From Amphimedon queenslandica (taxonomy: Eukaryota; Porifera; Demospongiae; Haplosclerida; Niphatidae), in contig NW_003546489.1 of the NCBI RefSeq assembly GCF_000090795.2, forward strand, positions 18,821 to 48,533: a stretch of 29,713 nucleotides of DNA, in the 5' to 3' direction. Below are positions 1 through 10,135 of the stretch, piece by piece. A model generated the notes under the pieces. The model did not search any database and was not told the DNA's origin. It saw nothing but the letters and a program-made list of their open reading frames with translations. The stretch's first letter is position 1, and each line of letters begins with the position of its first letter. The position numbers were made by a program, and so were the translations under genes.

Positions 1-299
1 GCAGTGAAAGAAGCTGTTATCTCGAAATATTCTATTTTCTTTTTCTTCGTAAAGTAAAATACATTTCTAAGGTGAAGAAAGACTATTGTTTATAATTGTA
101 GAAGGTTCTATGAGCTGAAGAGATAAAATACTTTAAGATGTAAAAGACAGCAGTATAAACGACCACGCTGAAGCTCCTCTTGCTATGCGTTGTACAAGTA
201 TGTTAATCATGCTACAATGCGCACGTGCATTTGACGTACAGGAGGGTCAATTGGTGCTAAAGGGTTAAACACTTTTCTCAGTTTCATTTAATCTTTCAC
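1..299. other. No gene seen; AT-rich leader of the window
   Basis: No open frame of useful length and no recognisable motif on either strand. A CACGTG palindrome sits at 222-227 but no gene start could be tied to it. Confidence 0.6.
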
Positions 300-780
300 C
301 GTTGACAATCCACACATCATTAATTGTTCAACAGAAGCACAATTAATGGACATTGGAAAAGTTTCACCATCCACATCTTGCTCTATGGAAGAATCACAAT
401 CAATGCACATTACAGGGTAATGTATATAATACATGTCGTAGTCAAAATAATAGTTTTATCACATGTCATATGCACATGATTTAAAATTGATATCACATTA
501 TTTACATTTTCTGTATTGTATTATATATATATATATATATATATATATTATCAGTATTACCAAGTCAATATCCCAGTAGCTATTATATTCTGAGTGAAAC
601 ACAAACCTTTAAAGCAGTTTGATGCTTCATCTGAAAACTCTGCTTCACTCCCCTTAAAAACATAATCTGTGCTTGATTTCGTGACATCTGCAGCCAGCTC
701 TTACCAACGGCCATTTTAGTCAAACTGTCCTGTACACTCACAGTTCCGTATATAGATCTAGTATAATGGTAAGTCTCCAC
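300..780 (-). pseudogene. Unrecognised exon-like coding pieces
   Basis: Two stretches read open on the minus strand. The first (780 to 607) includes KMAVGKSWLQMSRNQAQIM and ends at a plausible donor (AAAG|gtttgt). The second (about 424 to 305) includes CIDCDSSIEQDVDGETFP before a stop. They may be exons of one gene, but no acceptor is obvious before the second and the space between holds an (AT)n run. No family recognised. A plus-strand piece starts 178 bp away at 958, so the pair could be divergent, as in two transposons later in the window. Codon content looks protein-like; function unknown. Confidence 0.3.
522..549. repeat. (AT)n microsatellite
   Basis: An uninterrupted run of alternating T and A of about 28 bp. 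Confidence 0.95.
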
Positions 781-957
781 AGTATAGAATTTAGATTATA
801 CCCTGACCAAAGCTTTATTTTTTATGCTGGCACAGTTATAATTTAAACGAGCTGATGAAACAAATTATGTACCAGCAGCTAGCTTTTCTTTTCCACAATC
901 ACAGCTGCCAAATGATGACATAATAATAATAATAATTATTATTAGTGATGAACTTAG

Positions 958-1128
958 ATGTCATCTTCATGGTCTCAAGAGGAAGTATCTGCGTATGATC
1001 TTAGCTACAACCATGCTCATTGTCCTTGTACTGTTTGCAATGGAAAAGCAGTTTCCAGATCCACAAAATATAGAGACTGTAAAAAAAATCAGCTGCTTGC
1101 AAGTTACACTGACAGGTGTATAGTCTAG
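958..1128 (+). pseudogene. 56-codon fragment with a Cys-rich CPCTVCNGK motif
   Basis: An ATG opens a 56-codon frame starting MSSSWSQEEVSAYDLSYNH, followed by HCPCTVCNGKAVSRSTKY and a stop. The CxCxxCNGxxVSRxTxY pattern resembles the short Cys-rich N terminus of some Tnp2-type transposases. That family link is an inference from memory of the pattern. No continuation is found downstream; the next 500 bp have no convincing frame. It could be the surviving first exon of a transposase whose remainder was replaced by the hAT remnant at 1.7 kb. Confidence 0.3.
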
Positions 1129-1690
1129 GCATAGGCGGCGGAGCAGTGGTTGCTTGGGGTTTTGAGCCTCACAACTTTTTGAAAAGTTTGTTTCTCTTGT
1201 TATATATAACAAGATATGATTCATTCATTTTAAACTTACCATTACTGAAAGTTAACTACAAAACAACTGAAGTCTGATCATAAATTTTGATCTTGTTGGC
1301 CAATGCAAAACAAATCTGCTCATGTTTGCTTTAAAGCTTACAAAGGGCTGACATTTTGATCACACCCAAAGGTTAAAATTTCTTGGGTGCGATCAATATG
1401 TACAACATGGCTAAAAGTCAATTAAATTTGTTTCAGTCATTTTCACAATCAAAACACTTTTAAACCGAGTCTCTAACTTCAAATGAAGACTAATGAAAAT
1501 CATCAGAAGATTGTGGTAGTAGTGACCTAGAATAAGAAGAGTTGTTACATGAACTTACTCAAAGCAGTGAAAGCACTGATCACCCGAGGCCAGCAGTTTT
1601 GAAGTTAGTACAGGTGGAGAGACAAAGACAGAGACTGATGCTACAATATGGTGTTCATGTGGGTGTTGTTCAGACAATGATCTCACTCCT
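1129..1690. other. No recognisable gene
   Basis: AT-rich sequence. A 78-codon plus-strand frame from 1542 becomes hAT-like only at its end (WYKNYPW), so its first part may be the degraded N terminus of the next element or chance. Confidence 0.5.
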
Positions 1691-3105
1691 AATCAGCCTT
1701 CTGACCAAGATGCAGTTCATATTTATCAAGAAAAAAAGAAATTTTGTTCCTCTGTGGTATAAAAACTACCCTTGGTAGGCTGTATGCATCACCAACAAAA
1801 AGGTGTTTCGTGTTTATTGCCAATATGCCATGAAGCAATCAAATTGCTTTTAGTTAATTGGGAGAGCAAGCTTTTTTAAGGTCTGGTTTTCAAAATTGGA
1901 AAAAAGCTATAGAAACATTCCATGTTCATGGCCAAAGTCATTAAAGAAGCTGTACCTAAGTGTAAATTGATTGCAAAGCAAACAGTACAAGAGCAATTGG
2001 ATAACACTATGAAGAAAGAACAAGCAATTTGTAGATGTGGTCTTTTGGAGCAGCTTTCTGCTCTCCATTGCTTGTTGCGTCATGGTATTACTATTTGGGG
2101 ACATATTGATAGTGAAAGTAATTTAGTATAACTCTTGACGGCAAGACTTGTAAGTAATTCATGTCACTGTACAGATGTTATTAAAGATTGGCTATCTAGA
2201 GGGAAGTATATGTCACATGACATGGTCAATGAGCATATCCAAACTATAGCCAACACAGTGCTACAATTGCACCTTTCTAAAATAACAACCAATTATTCAC
2301 CATGGTACTCCATCATCGGAAATGAAGCATCAGATACTGCTGGAAGGGAGCAGTTACATCTCTCTATAAGATGGGTCAATGAAGACTATATTGTTAGCAA
2401 AAATCCAGTTGGACTAGCTAGCATTCCTAGTACTACATCAGATGTACTTACCAAAGTCATCAAAGATATGCTTATTCGTTTTTGCCTGCTTATTACTTTT
2501 CGTAGAGGACAAGCCTTTGATGGTGCGGCTAACAAGCAGGGACATGGGAATGGTGTCATTACACAAATAAAATCAGAAAATCCTGTGGCAGTTTCCATAC
2601 ATTGTTTTGCTCACTGTCTCAACTTGTGCTTACAAGAAAATCGAGGTTCTATGTGATGCTGTAGAGATAGTGAGAGAAATTGTGAAGTTAATTAAGTGGA
2701 TTCCAAGAGACTGACATATTCATGTGAAAATTACATAAATCTGAAGATTCTTGTGTGACTTTAAAGCCCGTTTGTCGAAGTCGTTGGACTGCTGGAACAG
2801 TTGTTATCGCTAGTGTATTTAAAGACTGAAATTTAGATTGAAACATTGGATGGTCTACGAAACAACTCACAATGAATATGGAATCAAAGCAAAAGGAGTA
2901 CTTACTTGTTTGGAGCAATTTGACACTTTTTTGGTCTTCAACTAGTTCACTTACTTTTCATCCATTTGAACAAGTATGAAAAGTATTACAAGCTATAGAT
3001 CTCTCATTACAAGAAGTACTAAGCTCTGTCAAAGTTGCAGTAGAATACTACAAGCACCATAGGAAGAAGGAAAATTTTCGATTTTTTGATACTGACACTA
3101 AAAAG
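1690..3105 (+). pseudogene. hAT-type transposase remnant (DUF4371/ZMYM1-like)
   Basis: A decayed transposase of the hAT group related to ZMYM1/DUF4371 proteins. In order: a TTF-type zinc-finger relic (WYKNYPW at about 1760, then a stop); from 1922 a frame with LLRHGITIWGHIDSESN, matching the family's FLARQGxxxRGHxD motif; a stop at 2129-2131; the same frame resuming at 2135 with GQAFDGAANKQGHGNGV and then IHCFAHCLNLCLQE (to about 2640), the family's DGAANM...HCxAHxLNL signature with a catalytic-region Asp; then other frames with SRWTAGTVV at about 2790 and a last helix-rich piece to about 3100. The C-terminal dimerisation part is missing. The reading stops where mitochondrial DNA begins, so the insert truncated the element or was joined to it. 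At least one stop and three frame changes: inactive. Confidence 0.8.
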
Positions 3106-3603
3106 GTATTTAATAAAATTATACAATTCTCTGATTTTCTCTTCCCTTGTACCCCATACCATGATTATTTAATTCATCGGTATTTTATTCCCTCCAATAA
3201 TATATAAAACCCCACTAAATCTGAGACCGTAAACACCCCCATGAATAAAATTTCAATTAATAACAAGCACAAGAAAATTTTTTATTTAAAAACTTAAAAG
3301 AATCTCAACTCACCAAGACAGAAATCGGGATTAGAAATGCTGTCAAAATCAAGAAAAGCAAAGGTATGCCGTCCACCCTGAACACCAATGTCATACCGCC
3401 CAGTCACCTGAACTTTATTACTGATTGAAACTGCTCCCCGCCATCGAAAACCACCCATAATAGGACTGTAGATTTTAGAATGGCCAACAATCGTTTTAGC
3501 ACCACTTCTCTCAATCTATCCACATACTTTCTAGCAATCCAAATTAAATGCAATATCCCCCCAAAGGTCAATAAAAAATTAATTTTAAACCCACTGTAAA
3601 CAT
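3090..3603 (-). pseudogene. nad4: nad4 5' half (NADH dehydrogenase subunit 4), in NUMT
   Basis: The first ~170 codons of the complex I membrane subunit ND4, broken by frameshifts. Starting near 3603: FGGILHLIWIARKYVDRLRE, then STVLLWVVFDGGEQFQSV (to about 3405), then in a new frame FRVDGIPLLFLILTAFLIP followed by SVLVS and TGA (Trp in the mitochondrial code), then LLLIEILFMGVFTVSDLVGF, and after another shift VWGTREEKIRELYNFI. The last is the conserved xWGxREEKVRAxYxF motif of ND4 and fixes the identity. The fragment stops inside the gene at about 3090, where plus-strand hAT sequence begins. Confidence 0.88.
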
Positions 3604-3674
3604 ACAAACACAGGATTCATACCCACGTCGCACAGTTTAACAAACTGCTTTTACCCTTTCTCCGCCTCTTTGTT
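3603..3674 (-). tRNA. trnN: tRNA-Asn (GUU) relic, in NUMT
   Basis: On the minus strand the sequence GCAGTTTGTTAAACTGT forms a 5-bp anticodon stem (one G-T pair) around the 7-nt loop TTGTTAA, anticodon GTT. A T-arm follows (GTGGG, loop TATGAAT, CCTGT, some wobble pairs). Five of seven acceptor pairs form between 3668-3674 and 3603-3609, giving a normal 72-nt length. The D-arm is poor. It fills the gap between the end of cob and the start of nad4, as a mitochondrial tRNA would. It is part of the nuclear insert and presumably not functional. Confidence 0.55.
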
Positions 3675-3689
3675 CAATCTTCGATTGGT

Positions 3690-4650
3690 CCTGTGCAATC
3701 CCATCAATATATCTCCTAAATACCACCCATTGGATTTAAAGCTATAAAATATATAAAATAATAGGCGGATGCCAATTGCCCTATTAATATGTATGGGTGC
3801 TCTACTAGTGTCCCCCTACTCAAGTCAATATAACATAGTCGGATATTAAAAGTCAATACAACACCCTCCCCAGGGACTTAAAACTTAACCCCCGCACCCA
3901 GCTACAATGTAAAAAAGGCAATAAAAGCAATATTAACACTGGCCTCAAATGCGGCCACACTGCCTAATTTATTTAGTATCACTCGTATAATGGCATATGC
4001 AAATAAATAGTACCACTTGGATTGAATGTGCAGTGGCGTAACTAATGGTTTCGCCTTCCTAAAATTCTCCGGATCACCCAATTCATATGGGAATAAAAAT
4101 GCAAACACAAATAATATTAAACTAAACACCACCATCCCACACAAGTCCTTTAAAGCATAGTAGTGGTAAAAAGGCACTTTGTCTGAATCTGACGGGACTC
4201 CCGTAGGATTGTTTGATCGGTCCTCATGTAACACAACCAAGTGTATCAGGGACAACCCGACTAATACTAAGGGAAATAAATAATGTGAGCTATAAAATAC
4301 TTTAATATCACATCTGAGACACTAAATCCCACTCAAACTGATACTACCAATTCCTCCCCCACAGCCGACAACAAACAAGTTATCACTGTTGCACCCCAAA
4401 ACGATATTTGCCCCCATGGTAAAACATACCTCATAAAGGCTGTTCCCAACATTAGTATATATATCACCAACCCCACATTCCATACCACGTAAATCCCATA
4501 GTAAATCCCCCTCCGTATGTGCATATACACTCATACAAATAATGAAGCCCCATTTAAATGCAAAGATATTAAAAAGAATCCATATTCTACATTCAAGGTT
4601 GTATGCATTATAGATGAAAAGGCTAAGTTCACATCTGCGCATTAGTGTAT
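3690..4650 (-). pseudogene. cob: cytochrome b, missing its N terminus, in NUMT
   Basis: Respiratory complex III cytochrome b from about residue 40 to the end, with frameshifts. Reading down the minus strand: [10 protein letters not shown] at 4640-4612; [15 protein letters not shown] text and [16 protein letters not shown] (about 4440-4370), the conserved [17 protein letters not shown] motif; LIHLVVLHEDRSNNPTG (about 4250-4200) carrying the haem-side HxxxLHExGSNNP motif; LGDPENFRKAKPLVTP and HIQSKWYYLFAYAI (the PEWYFLFAYAI motif, with Glu replaced by Lys); and finally EHPYILIGQLASAYYFIYF near 3770. The middle part is one open 117-codon frame (4255-3902), so decay is moderate. Upstream of 4650 the minus strand switches to transposase. 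Confidence 0.92.
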
Positions 4651-5720
4651 TGAGTACTGAAAATAGATGGAACAATGAACATAGCCATCTGAAGGAAGGC
4701 TTTAAAGTCTCTACCAACAAAAGATCTGTAGTAGCAAATGTTTCCAGTCACAAGGCATGAAAAGCCCCAAAAAGGAAGTAGGTCAACTATTATTCCAACT
4801 ATTTTTGAAAAGCATTTCTTAAATCTATAAATGACCTCAGAATGTTCTTGCATACTTCTAGAAGCACTGTGTGCAGGCTTTCAACTGGTGTTGATCTATA
4901 TGTAAAAACTACTATTGCAACAATCATTAGTTTTGAAATATACCTGAAGAGATCCGTATTCAGTCAAACCACAGGTTCTCAGTCTCTTTTATTCCAAAGT
5001 GCTTCCTAGCTACAGTTGCTGTTGTTTTAGATTTTATCTCTTCTATTTCACTAAGAGCTTGAGGCTTTGAATGTTGTTCTCCCAGTACTGAAGCATTATC
5101 TGTCTATTTCAAAAGTTTGATAGCTAACAATTATACCATACCAGACACAATCAGTTTACCAACTCAACAGACCTATCATCACACATGGTACGAAGTAATG
5201 GTGCTACTACTAAAACATTCTTGCCTAGATGTGCATCATATACTTCAAAACCATTGGTTTACTGAGTTCTGTAGCAGACAGCTGATTAGAGCAGGTAGCA
5301 TAATGAATGTTACCTAACTTCCGAGCTTCATGCTTCGGAAGACAAGTTAATTTTATACAGAAGTGTTCAAATTTGTTACACTTCTTGGATTGTTTCCACT
5401 AGTATCATCTGAAAACATGAGTAAAGGGGCTAAAACAACAGGAAAACTACAGTGCTTAAGAGGTGAGGCTTTATGTATTCAGAATATTCATATAAAACAA
5501 TTATAAATTGTTACAATTAAAAATAGATACCTGAGGGCCAATAGTGGCAGTAGTACTTGAATTTAGTCTGACAAGGGATTGAGGTGGAGTTGATAAACCA
5601 ATTAGATCATCACTAAGAGCAATGAAATCCTCACATATTATGCAGCTTTCATTAGGGCAAGATAGATATATTGAGGATAGAGTATCGAAACCTGCTCCAG
5701 TGATAAAATGAATTCCACTT
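4650..5720 (-). pseudogene. Tnp2/CACTA-type transposase fragment, copy A
   Basis: Minus-strand coding pieces related to the transposase at 18.4-22.5 kb. First piece 5720-5531 (FDTLSSIYLSCPNESCIIC) ends at a good donor (CAG|gtatct). Then FSDDTSGNN at about 5416, frameshift, KCNKFEHFCIKLTCLPKH, and SATELSKPMV, matching the other copy's DTSGNxSKxWNKF and SAMQMTGPIV. Next YDAHLGKNVLVVAPLLRTM-CDDRSVELVN (other copy: CDNVRASALLNHLG), then STPVESLHTVLLEVCKNIL and CYYRSFVGRDFKAFLQMAMF (other copy: SYFKSFAGRNFKSLMQQALV). The catalytic C-terminal part is absent because the frame runs into the mitochondrial insert. Family assignment rests on motif memory; the similarity between the two copies is visible directly. 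Confidence 0.72.
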
Positions 5721-6199
5721 CAATAAAAATAATACAGTTGTTTTCCTATAATTTTAATCGCAAAAATAATACCATACAGGTTATAGCAACTTACCTTTAA
5801 GACGAATGTCTTCACTTTTCCTAAAGAAAAGCCAACTGAACTGTACATAAATGTACAAAGTCATTAACAAAAACTATTTCAACTTACACTCTATCAATAT
5901 TGACTGAAGGTCAGTGTGCCACCTCTTTGCAAGTTTGCCCACTAAAATAAATTTTTAAGCTTTAATAAACATGACTTACAAAATGAAATGGGAAGCAACA
6001 ACAGGGTAACAAATTAAGTGTCTAGCAGTCACAGGATTAGCAAAACAATACTTGAATATATCAATTTGGAAGGATTACATAAAATTGCACACCTGATTCA
6101 GAATATAACGCCTCTTCTCAAAAAGAAACAGTCATTTCAGGATATTTTATGCATCTTTTAAGAATTGAATTTCAAAAAAGTGTGAAACACTCACGCTTG
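5721..6199. other. No recognisable gene
   Basis: AT-rich; short open stretches only. It may hold the lost N-terminal part of copy A, but nothing could be matched to the other copy. Confidence 0.5.
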
Positions 6200-6368
6200 A
6201 TAATGACGCATGGCAATTGACAATTAACAGAAGATGAGGAAGCTAGCATCATTGAAGCTGAGCAAGTGTTTTCCAAATGGTACAGCCGATCAAAACAATG
6301 TCACTGTGCCAGAAGAGATTGAAGATAAAGTGCCTCAACCACCCACTTCACCATCTGAATACTTCTAA
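6200..6368 (+). pseudogene. Unrecognised C-terminal coding end
   Basis: A protein-like end reads EDEEASIIEAEQVFS from 6230, then after a one-base frame change NGTADQNNVTVPEEIEDKVP and QPPTSPSEYF with a stop at 6366-6368. The acidic, Pro/Ser-rich tail is typical of a disordered C terminus. No family recognised. It points away from copy A, as the companion gene does in the complete element at 17.3-18.4 kb, so it might be a relic of such a companion; the sequences themselves are not visibly similar. Confidence 0.35.
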
Positions 6369-6373
6369 TCATT

Positions 6374-6527
6374 GAACTAGACCATTAGTTTGTCAGTCAC
6401 TTCTATTTTAAACAGTCGCAATTTTGTCTATTGTGTTATAATATTTAATGGAACTAGACCATTAGTTTGTCAGTCACTTTTTTTTTAAACAGTCGCCATT
6501 TTGTCTATTGTGTTATAATATTTAATG
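6374..6527. repeat. 77-bp tandem duplication, two copies
   Basis: Units 6374-6450 and 6451-6527 begin GAACTAGACCATTAGTTTGT and end ATATTTAATG. By eye they differ at three positions, so the duplication is recent compared with the decayed genes around it. Confidence 0.93.
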
Positions 6528-8359
6528 ACATAACAAGATTATTTCAGTTGTCAGAAAACATTGTACAGTAACGCAAACATTTGTAGGGTATGATTGGAAT
6601 ACAGATTTACAATAATCATTAATACATGTTAAATCAAATTAAATCTTCCATTGGTAAAAAATGAGTTTAAAGACAAAACTCTTTCCCACAGTTGAAGGCA
6701 ATTACCTGTCACATGTGACTATCACTACAATTGCAGATTGCCATTGTTTTTACTAGTCGGGTGATGGCCAATGTTCATCAGGAGCGGAATAGCGGACTAA
6801 TAAAAGCTTCAATTTTTTAAGACCAGTAACCTCATAAATGAATAACTTAATCAGCTCCGTTACACTAAGGATTAAAACTACTTTGACTGTCATCGTAGCA
6901 AGTCACATGATGTAACTCTTCCGTAATGCATTACAGTATCAGCAAAGTAAATATCGTAAGTGATCCATTATAGTAATCTAGCATTATACGTCACTGTTAC
7001 ACCTACACTGCAGTATCGCTAAGTAAATTCTTGGCTGTGTGCAATAAAATTTTTAACTACTTCTATAATGTATGGACATCTTTCAACCAATGAGTCACAC
7101 TATCAGGGAACAGGTTTGGTAAAGGTTCCTTTAATTTCATTTATTGACAGAATACTCCCAGATGTGGTCTAGCCTATACAGCTCAGTGAACATCACAGTA
7201 AAATAATCAAGTCTACCATTCCATGTCACCTATGGATTCTCTATTGCTTTTTGCAAACAGAAGTACCCAATTGCGATAGCAGGATTAAAAAAACTGAAGG
7301 ATGATTTAACAAAAGGTAAGGAATAGGCACGCAGGTAAGTGGGATGGTAGTTGATTAGAAAAATGGAAGACAAAATTAAACAACAAATCAGAAAGTTATG
7401 GCAATACTTTTCGAAGACATTGACAATGATAAAGATAATTATAACCATGACAGTGGCAATGAACATCATCTAAAGAATCGGGTCAACCTAATTAATAGGG
7501 AGGCTTAACAAATTGCCCCAATGACTTTAATGTACATCTTACTGTAGAGTAGCTCACATGAAAAATTATTGCACCTACAGCAAGAAACACCTGTGAATAG
7601 TACAATAGTCTTGGAATTCAATAACAGTGGTGGAAGGAGCTTTTATTAGACAAAATCAATGAGTTTATAATAAATAAATTTCTAAAAGTAATGTGCTTTG
7701 GCTATGTACACAAGTTCTTAGAAATATACAAGAGTAAAGAAAAACAAAACACAGAAAAGCAGAGGATTAACAACACCATTAATAACACAGTCATAGATAC
7801 TGACACACTAGTCATGTACATCTCAAGTAAGCTCTCTGCTTCACCCATATATTGCAGTCTGAAACTGTTTCCTTCTAGCATTTATTGATATAACAGATTA
7901 ATTCAGTGGATGTAGTGCACCAATTTAATTCACTTGACTACATCATTGAGTAATAGAGATTATTATTACTGCTTCCTGAATGCATGTCCTATGGGCTTTC
8001 ATTCTACTAGAAATGACATTAAACATGACTGATCTATCTTTCGACAGAATTACAAATTTTCTTTGTATTAATAAGTACTGTATGTCAGGATACATTTGCG
8101 GCGGCTTAATTTCGCGACTTTTTCCACACTCAGCAATTATTATGGTTACCACATGCAATTTTGATTGAAAAAGCCGCAATATTAATAGCAATGGCCTCAG
8201 TTGCAGTGTTCTTGTGTTATTGTTCTTGCTGTTATTAATCCTTGGTCTCTTTGGAGCTGCTTGAACCAGAGCTACTTTCCTCACTCAGCCTCACTGTATC
8301 TTGGCCCATTCTTGGGACTCTCCACCCATAAACTTATGTGTGGTTAATTATCACTAGAA
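6528..8359. other. No recognisable gene in 1.8 kb
   Basis: AT-rich, with scattered open frames of 60-113 codons on both strands (7230-7469 minus, 7691-7888 plus, 7943-8284 minus). None shows a known motif, paired splice sites or similarity to another part of the window. A Ser-rich minus-strand reading near 8240 is short and soon stopped. Confidence 0.5.
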
Positions 8360-8573
8360 TGTAGACCGGTAAGGATTTACAGCAAAGAGCTCGAAGGCAA
8401 TATGTCATTCTACGATGCAAGTCTGGTAGTGCGAGTGAGTGTTAACGCTCATTTTAAGTCTTGTTTAGTTGACACCCAAACACTGGAAATTATTACACAA
8501 CATGCATTTATATAGACAATGTATCAATGAATAATTCATGACTTCTGATGTAATGATGAGTCAGCTCACTACA
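8360..8573 (-). repeat. LTR (3' LTR in element orientation)
   Basis: Matches 9325-9508, including ACACCCAAACACTGGAAATT and TCAATGAATAATTCATGA. It carries about 30 extra bases near the low-coordinate end. Confidence 0.75.
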
Positions 8574-9324
8574 GTACTTCTCGCCAGACGAAGTTGATAC
8601 AAAACCAAAAAAGAGAGAGTGGACCATGAACAGCAGTCTATAAGTTGAGTTGTTGAGGGATTTTGACACATGAGCAAGTACCATCCGTCTCCGAACAAGT
8701 AATGTTGGTATCCAAAGAAATACTGTCAGTCTCCATACAAGTAGTGTCTGAGGAAGATAAAACGGTGGGAGAATGAGAAAGTGAAAGAGTAGGATATGAG
8801 AACTTAGGAAGTGAAAAGGTGTTAACTGTGCCTGTTGAGTTAGTCAATACTGCGGTAAATGCTGAGACTGCCCTGCTAATCGCAAGATGCACCTGCAAAG
8901 TTAAAGGTGACCTTAACAGCAGTGTCGTACCACAAATGAGAGAAAGCAAGAGATTGCCATGCAGCTGAGAGTATGAGAACTGACAGTAGTCATCAGAAAA
9001 TGAACGCACAGTAGAGTGCAAAGAGTAACTGCATGTTGCGGAGTGTTTCACGACTTGTCGGAGTCAATTGTCAGTGAGTCCGTGGGTAAAAGACAAAAAT
9101 GATGGCTGTAAATGAGCAAAACAGAGTGAAAATGACTGACAGTGAGTCGTCGAGGCCAATAGAGCTGACAGTGAGTTGTCAGAGCGTAATGTGAAAGCTG
9201 GAGCTTGTGAAACAACTGAGCCTCGTGGCAGTACACATCCAATTACTGCTGCTGGTAGCCAGACTGTGTATAAGAGTAAGAGAAACCCCAAGCAGTGAGT
9301 CGCCAGGGCAGTCTGGGTCACCAA

Positions 9325-9508
9325 TGTAGAAATATGGTAATCTACGATGCAAGTTCGGTAGCGAGAGTGAGTGTTAGCACTTGTGTTATGTTTTGTTTAG
9401 TTGACACCCAAACACTGGAAATTATTATTACGCAACATGCATTTATTCAGATAATATATCAATGAATAATTCATGAGTTCTGATGTAATGATGAGTCAGC
9501 TCACAACA
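9325..9508 (-). repeat. LTR (5' LTR in element orientation)
   Basis: The partner repeat, followed on the minus strand by the TTGGTGACCC primer-binding-like site. By eye the two LTRs differ by tens of substitutions or indels, so the element is not young. Confidence 0.75.
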
Positions 9509-10135
9509 CTATTTCAGCTAGCATTATTTAAAATGCACATTACGGATAATTAATTGTCTACTGCCATCTTTAATTTTTGAGAATGAGTATAAGACATCTG
9601 TATGAACTCCAAAATTAATGTATTATACGTGTTAGGAATTATCATTGGACTTGCCAAACTTGTGTAAGCAAGAAAAAAGCATTGGACTGTAAGTCTATTT
9701 TCAGAACTTGTCATGTTGAAGGAATCAATACTGCTTTGTAAAATTCTGCAAAAAATGGGTTGAAATTTTTGTATAATTTTTTTTATCATAATTTTTTTTC
9801 CTTAATTTCAATTATTATTAATGTAATTAATAAACATTATTATGATTAAACTCAACCCCCTTGTTTCTATTATTTTTGACAATTGCCACACCCCTTGCCA
9901 CGGAGGAGCAGAGGGGTCTGGAGACACTGTGCTGAAAGTCATGGCACACCGAAATTGAATTATTTTTAATGTATGGCTTCTGTCACATGATCAATCATGT
10001 GACAATGCGTGTGTTTCCACGTGGTTAGCTAGCAATAATTTATTTATGATGAACTGCCTCATCAGCCATATCCGTGTTCCTCCTGCAAGTAGAGCTTTTC
10101 TGAAGACATAGGAGAACATCTAACAGTGTAAAGAG
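9509..10135. other. Non-coding upstream region of the DUF6589 gene
   Basis: No coding signal. The minus frame 9789-9550 shows no motif. The region contains an inverted repeat at 9981-10004 and a CACGTG at 10018-10023, both close to the first coding piece at 10136. Confidence 0.5.
9981..10023. promoter_or_regulatory. 10-bp inverted repeat plus CACGTG E-box
   Basis: TGTCACATGA and TCATGTGACA are perfect inverted repeats with a 4-nt spacer (9981-10004); each arm holds an E-box core (CACATG/CATGTG). CCACGTGG follows, with its core at 10018-10023. About 115 bp upstream of the first coding piece of the DUF6589 gene, these are candidate bHLH-type binding sites. The function is inferred only from the motifs. 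Confidence 0.4.

Larger units (their letters stand above)
3090..4650 (-). other. Nuclear mitochondrial insert (NUMT): cob - trnN - nad4
   Basis: About 1.56 kb with minus-strand similarity to three adjacent mitochondrial genes, in a base composition (C-rich plus strand) unlike the flanks. Order on the minus strand is cytochrome b, tRNA-Asn, nad4, all in the same orientation. A TGA at 3305-3307 falls where nad4 has a conserved Trp, as expected for DNA once read with the sponge mitochondrial code, where TGA is Trp. Many indels and stops show it is an old nuclear copy. No atp9 lies between cob and nad4; many demosponges have atp9 there, and Amphimedon queenslandica is reported to lack it in its mtDNA. 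The right edge abuts a transposase remnant and the left edge a hAT remnant. Edges are good to about 10-15 bp. Confidence 0.9.
8360..9508 (-). mobile_element. Short LTR retroelement without gag/pol (TRIM/LARD type)
   Basis: Two direct repeats of 184-214 bp flank about 750 bp. The minus strand is the sense strand: just inside the LTR at the high end it reads CTACA then TTGGTGACCCAGACTG, a typical primer-binding site after an LTR ending in CA, and just before the other LTR lies a purine-rich GGCGAGAAGT, as expected of a polypurine tract. LTRs start TGTWGTGAGCTGAC and end TACA. The interior has a 137-codon Ser/Thr-rich minus frame (9051-8638) and repeated CACTGTCAG/CGACTCACTG motifs, but no capsid, protease, RT or integrase signature. 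No matching 5-bp target duplication was found. It would have depended on an autonomous element. Confidence 0.7.

Noticed and set aside
1612..1740. Cys-rich reading WCSCGCC in a third frame, vaguely like a P2X7-tail-type motif
   Set aside because: Only a few Cys match, the later Cys pair is missing, and the adjacent sequence belongs to the hAT relic.
4322..4720. 132-codon minus frame as a nuclear gene
   Set aside because: It is a frame-shifted reading across the cytochrome b copy and the junction with the transposase.
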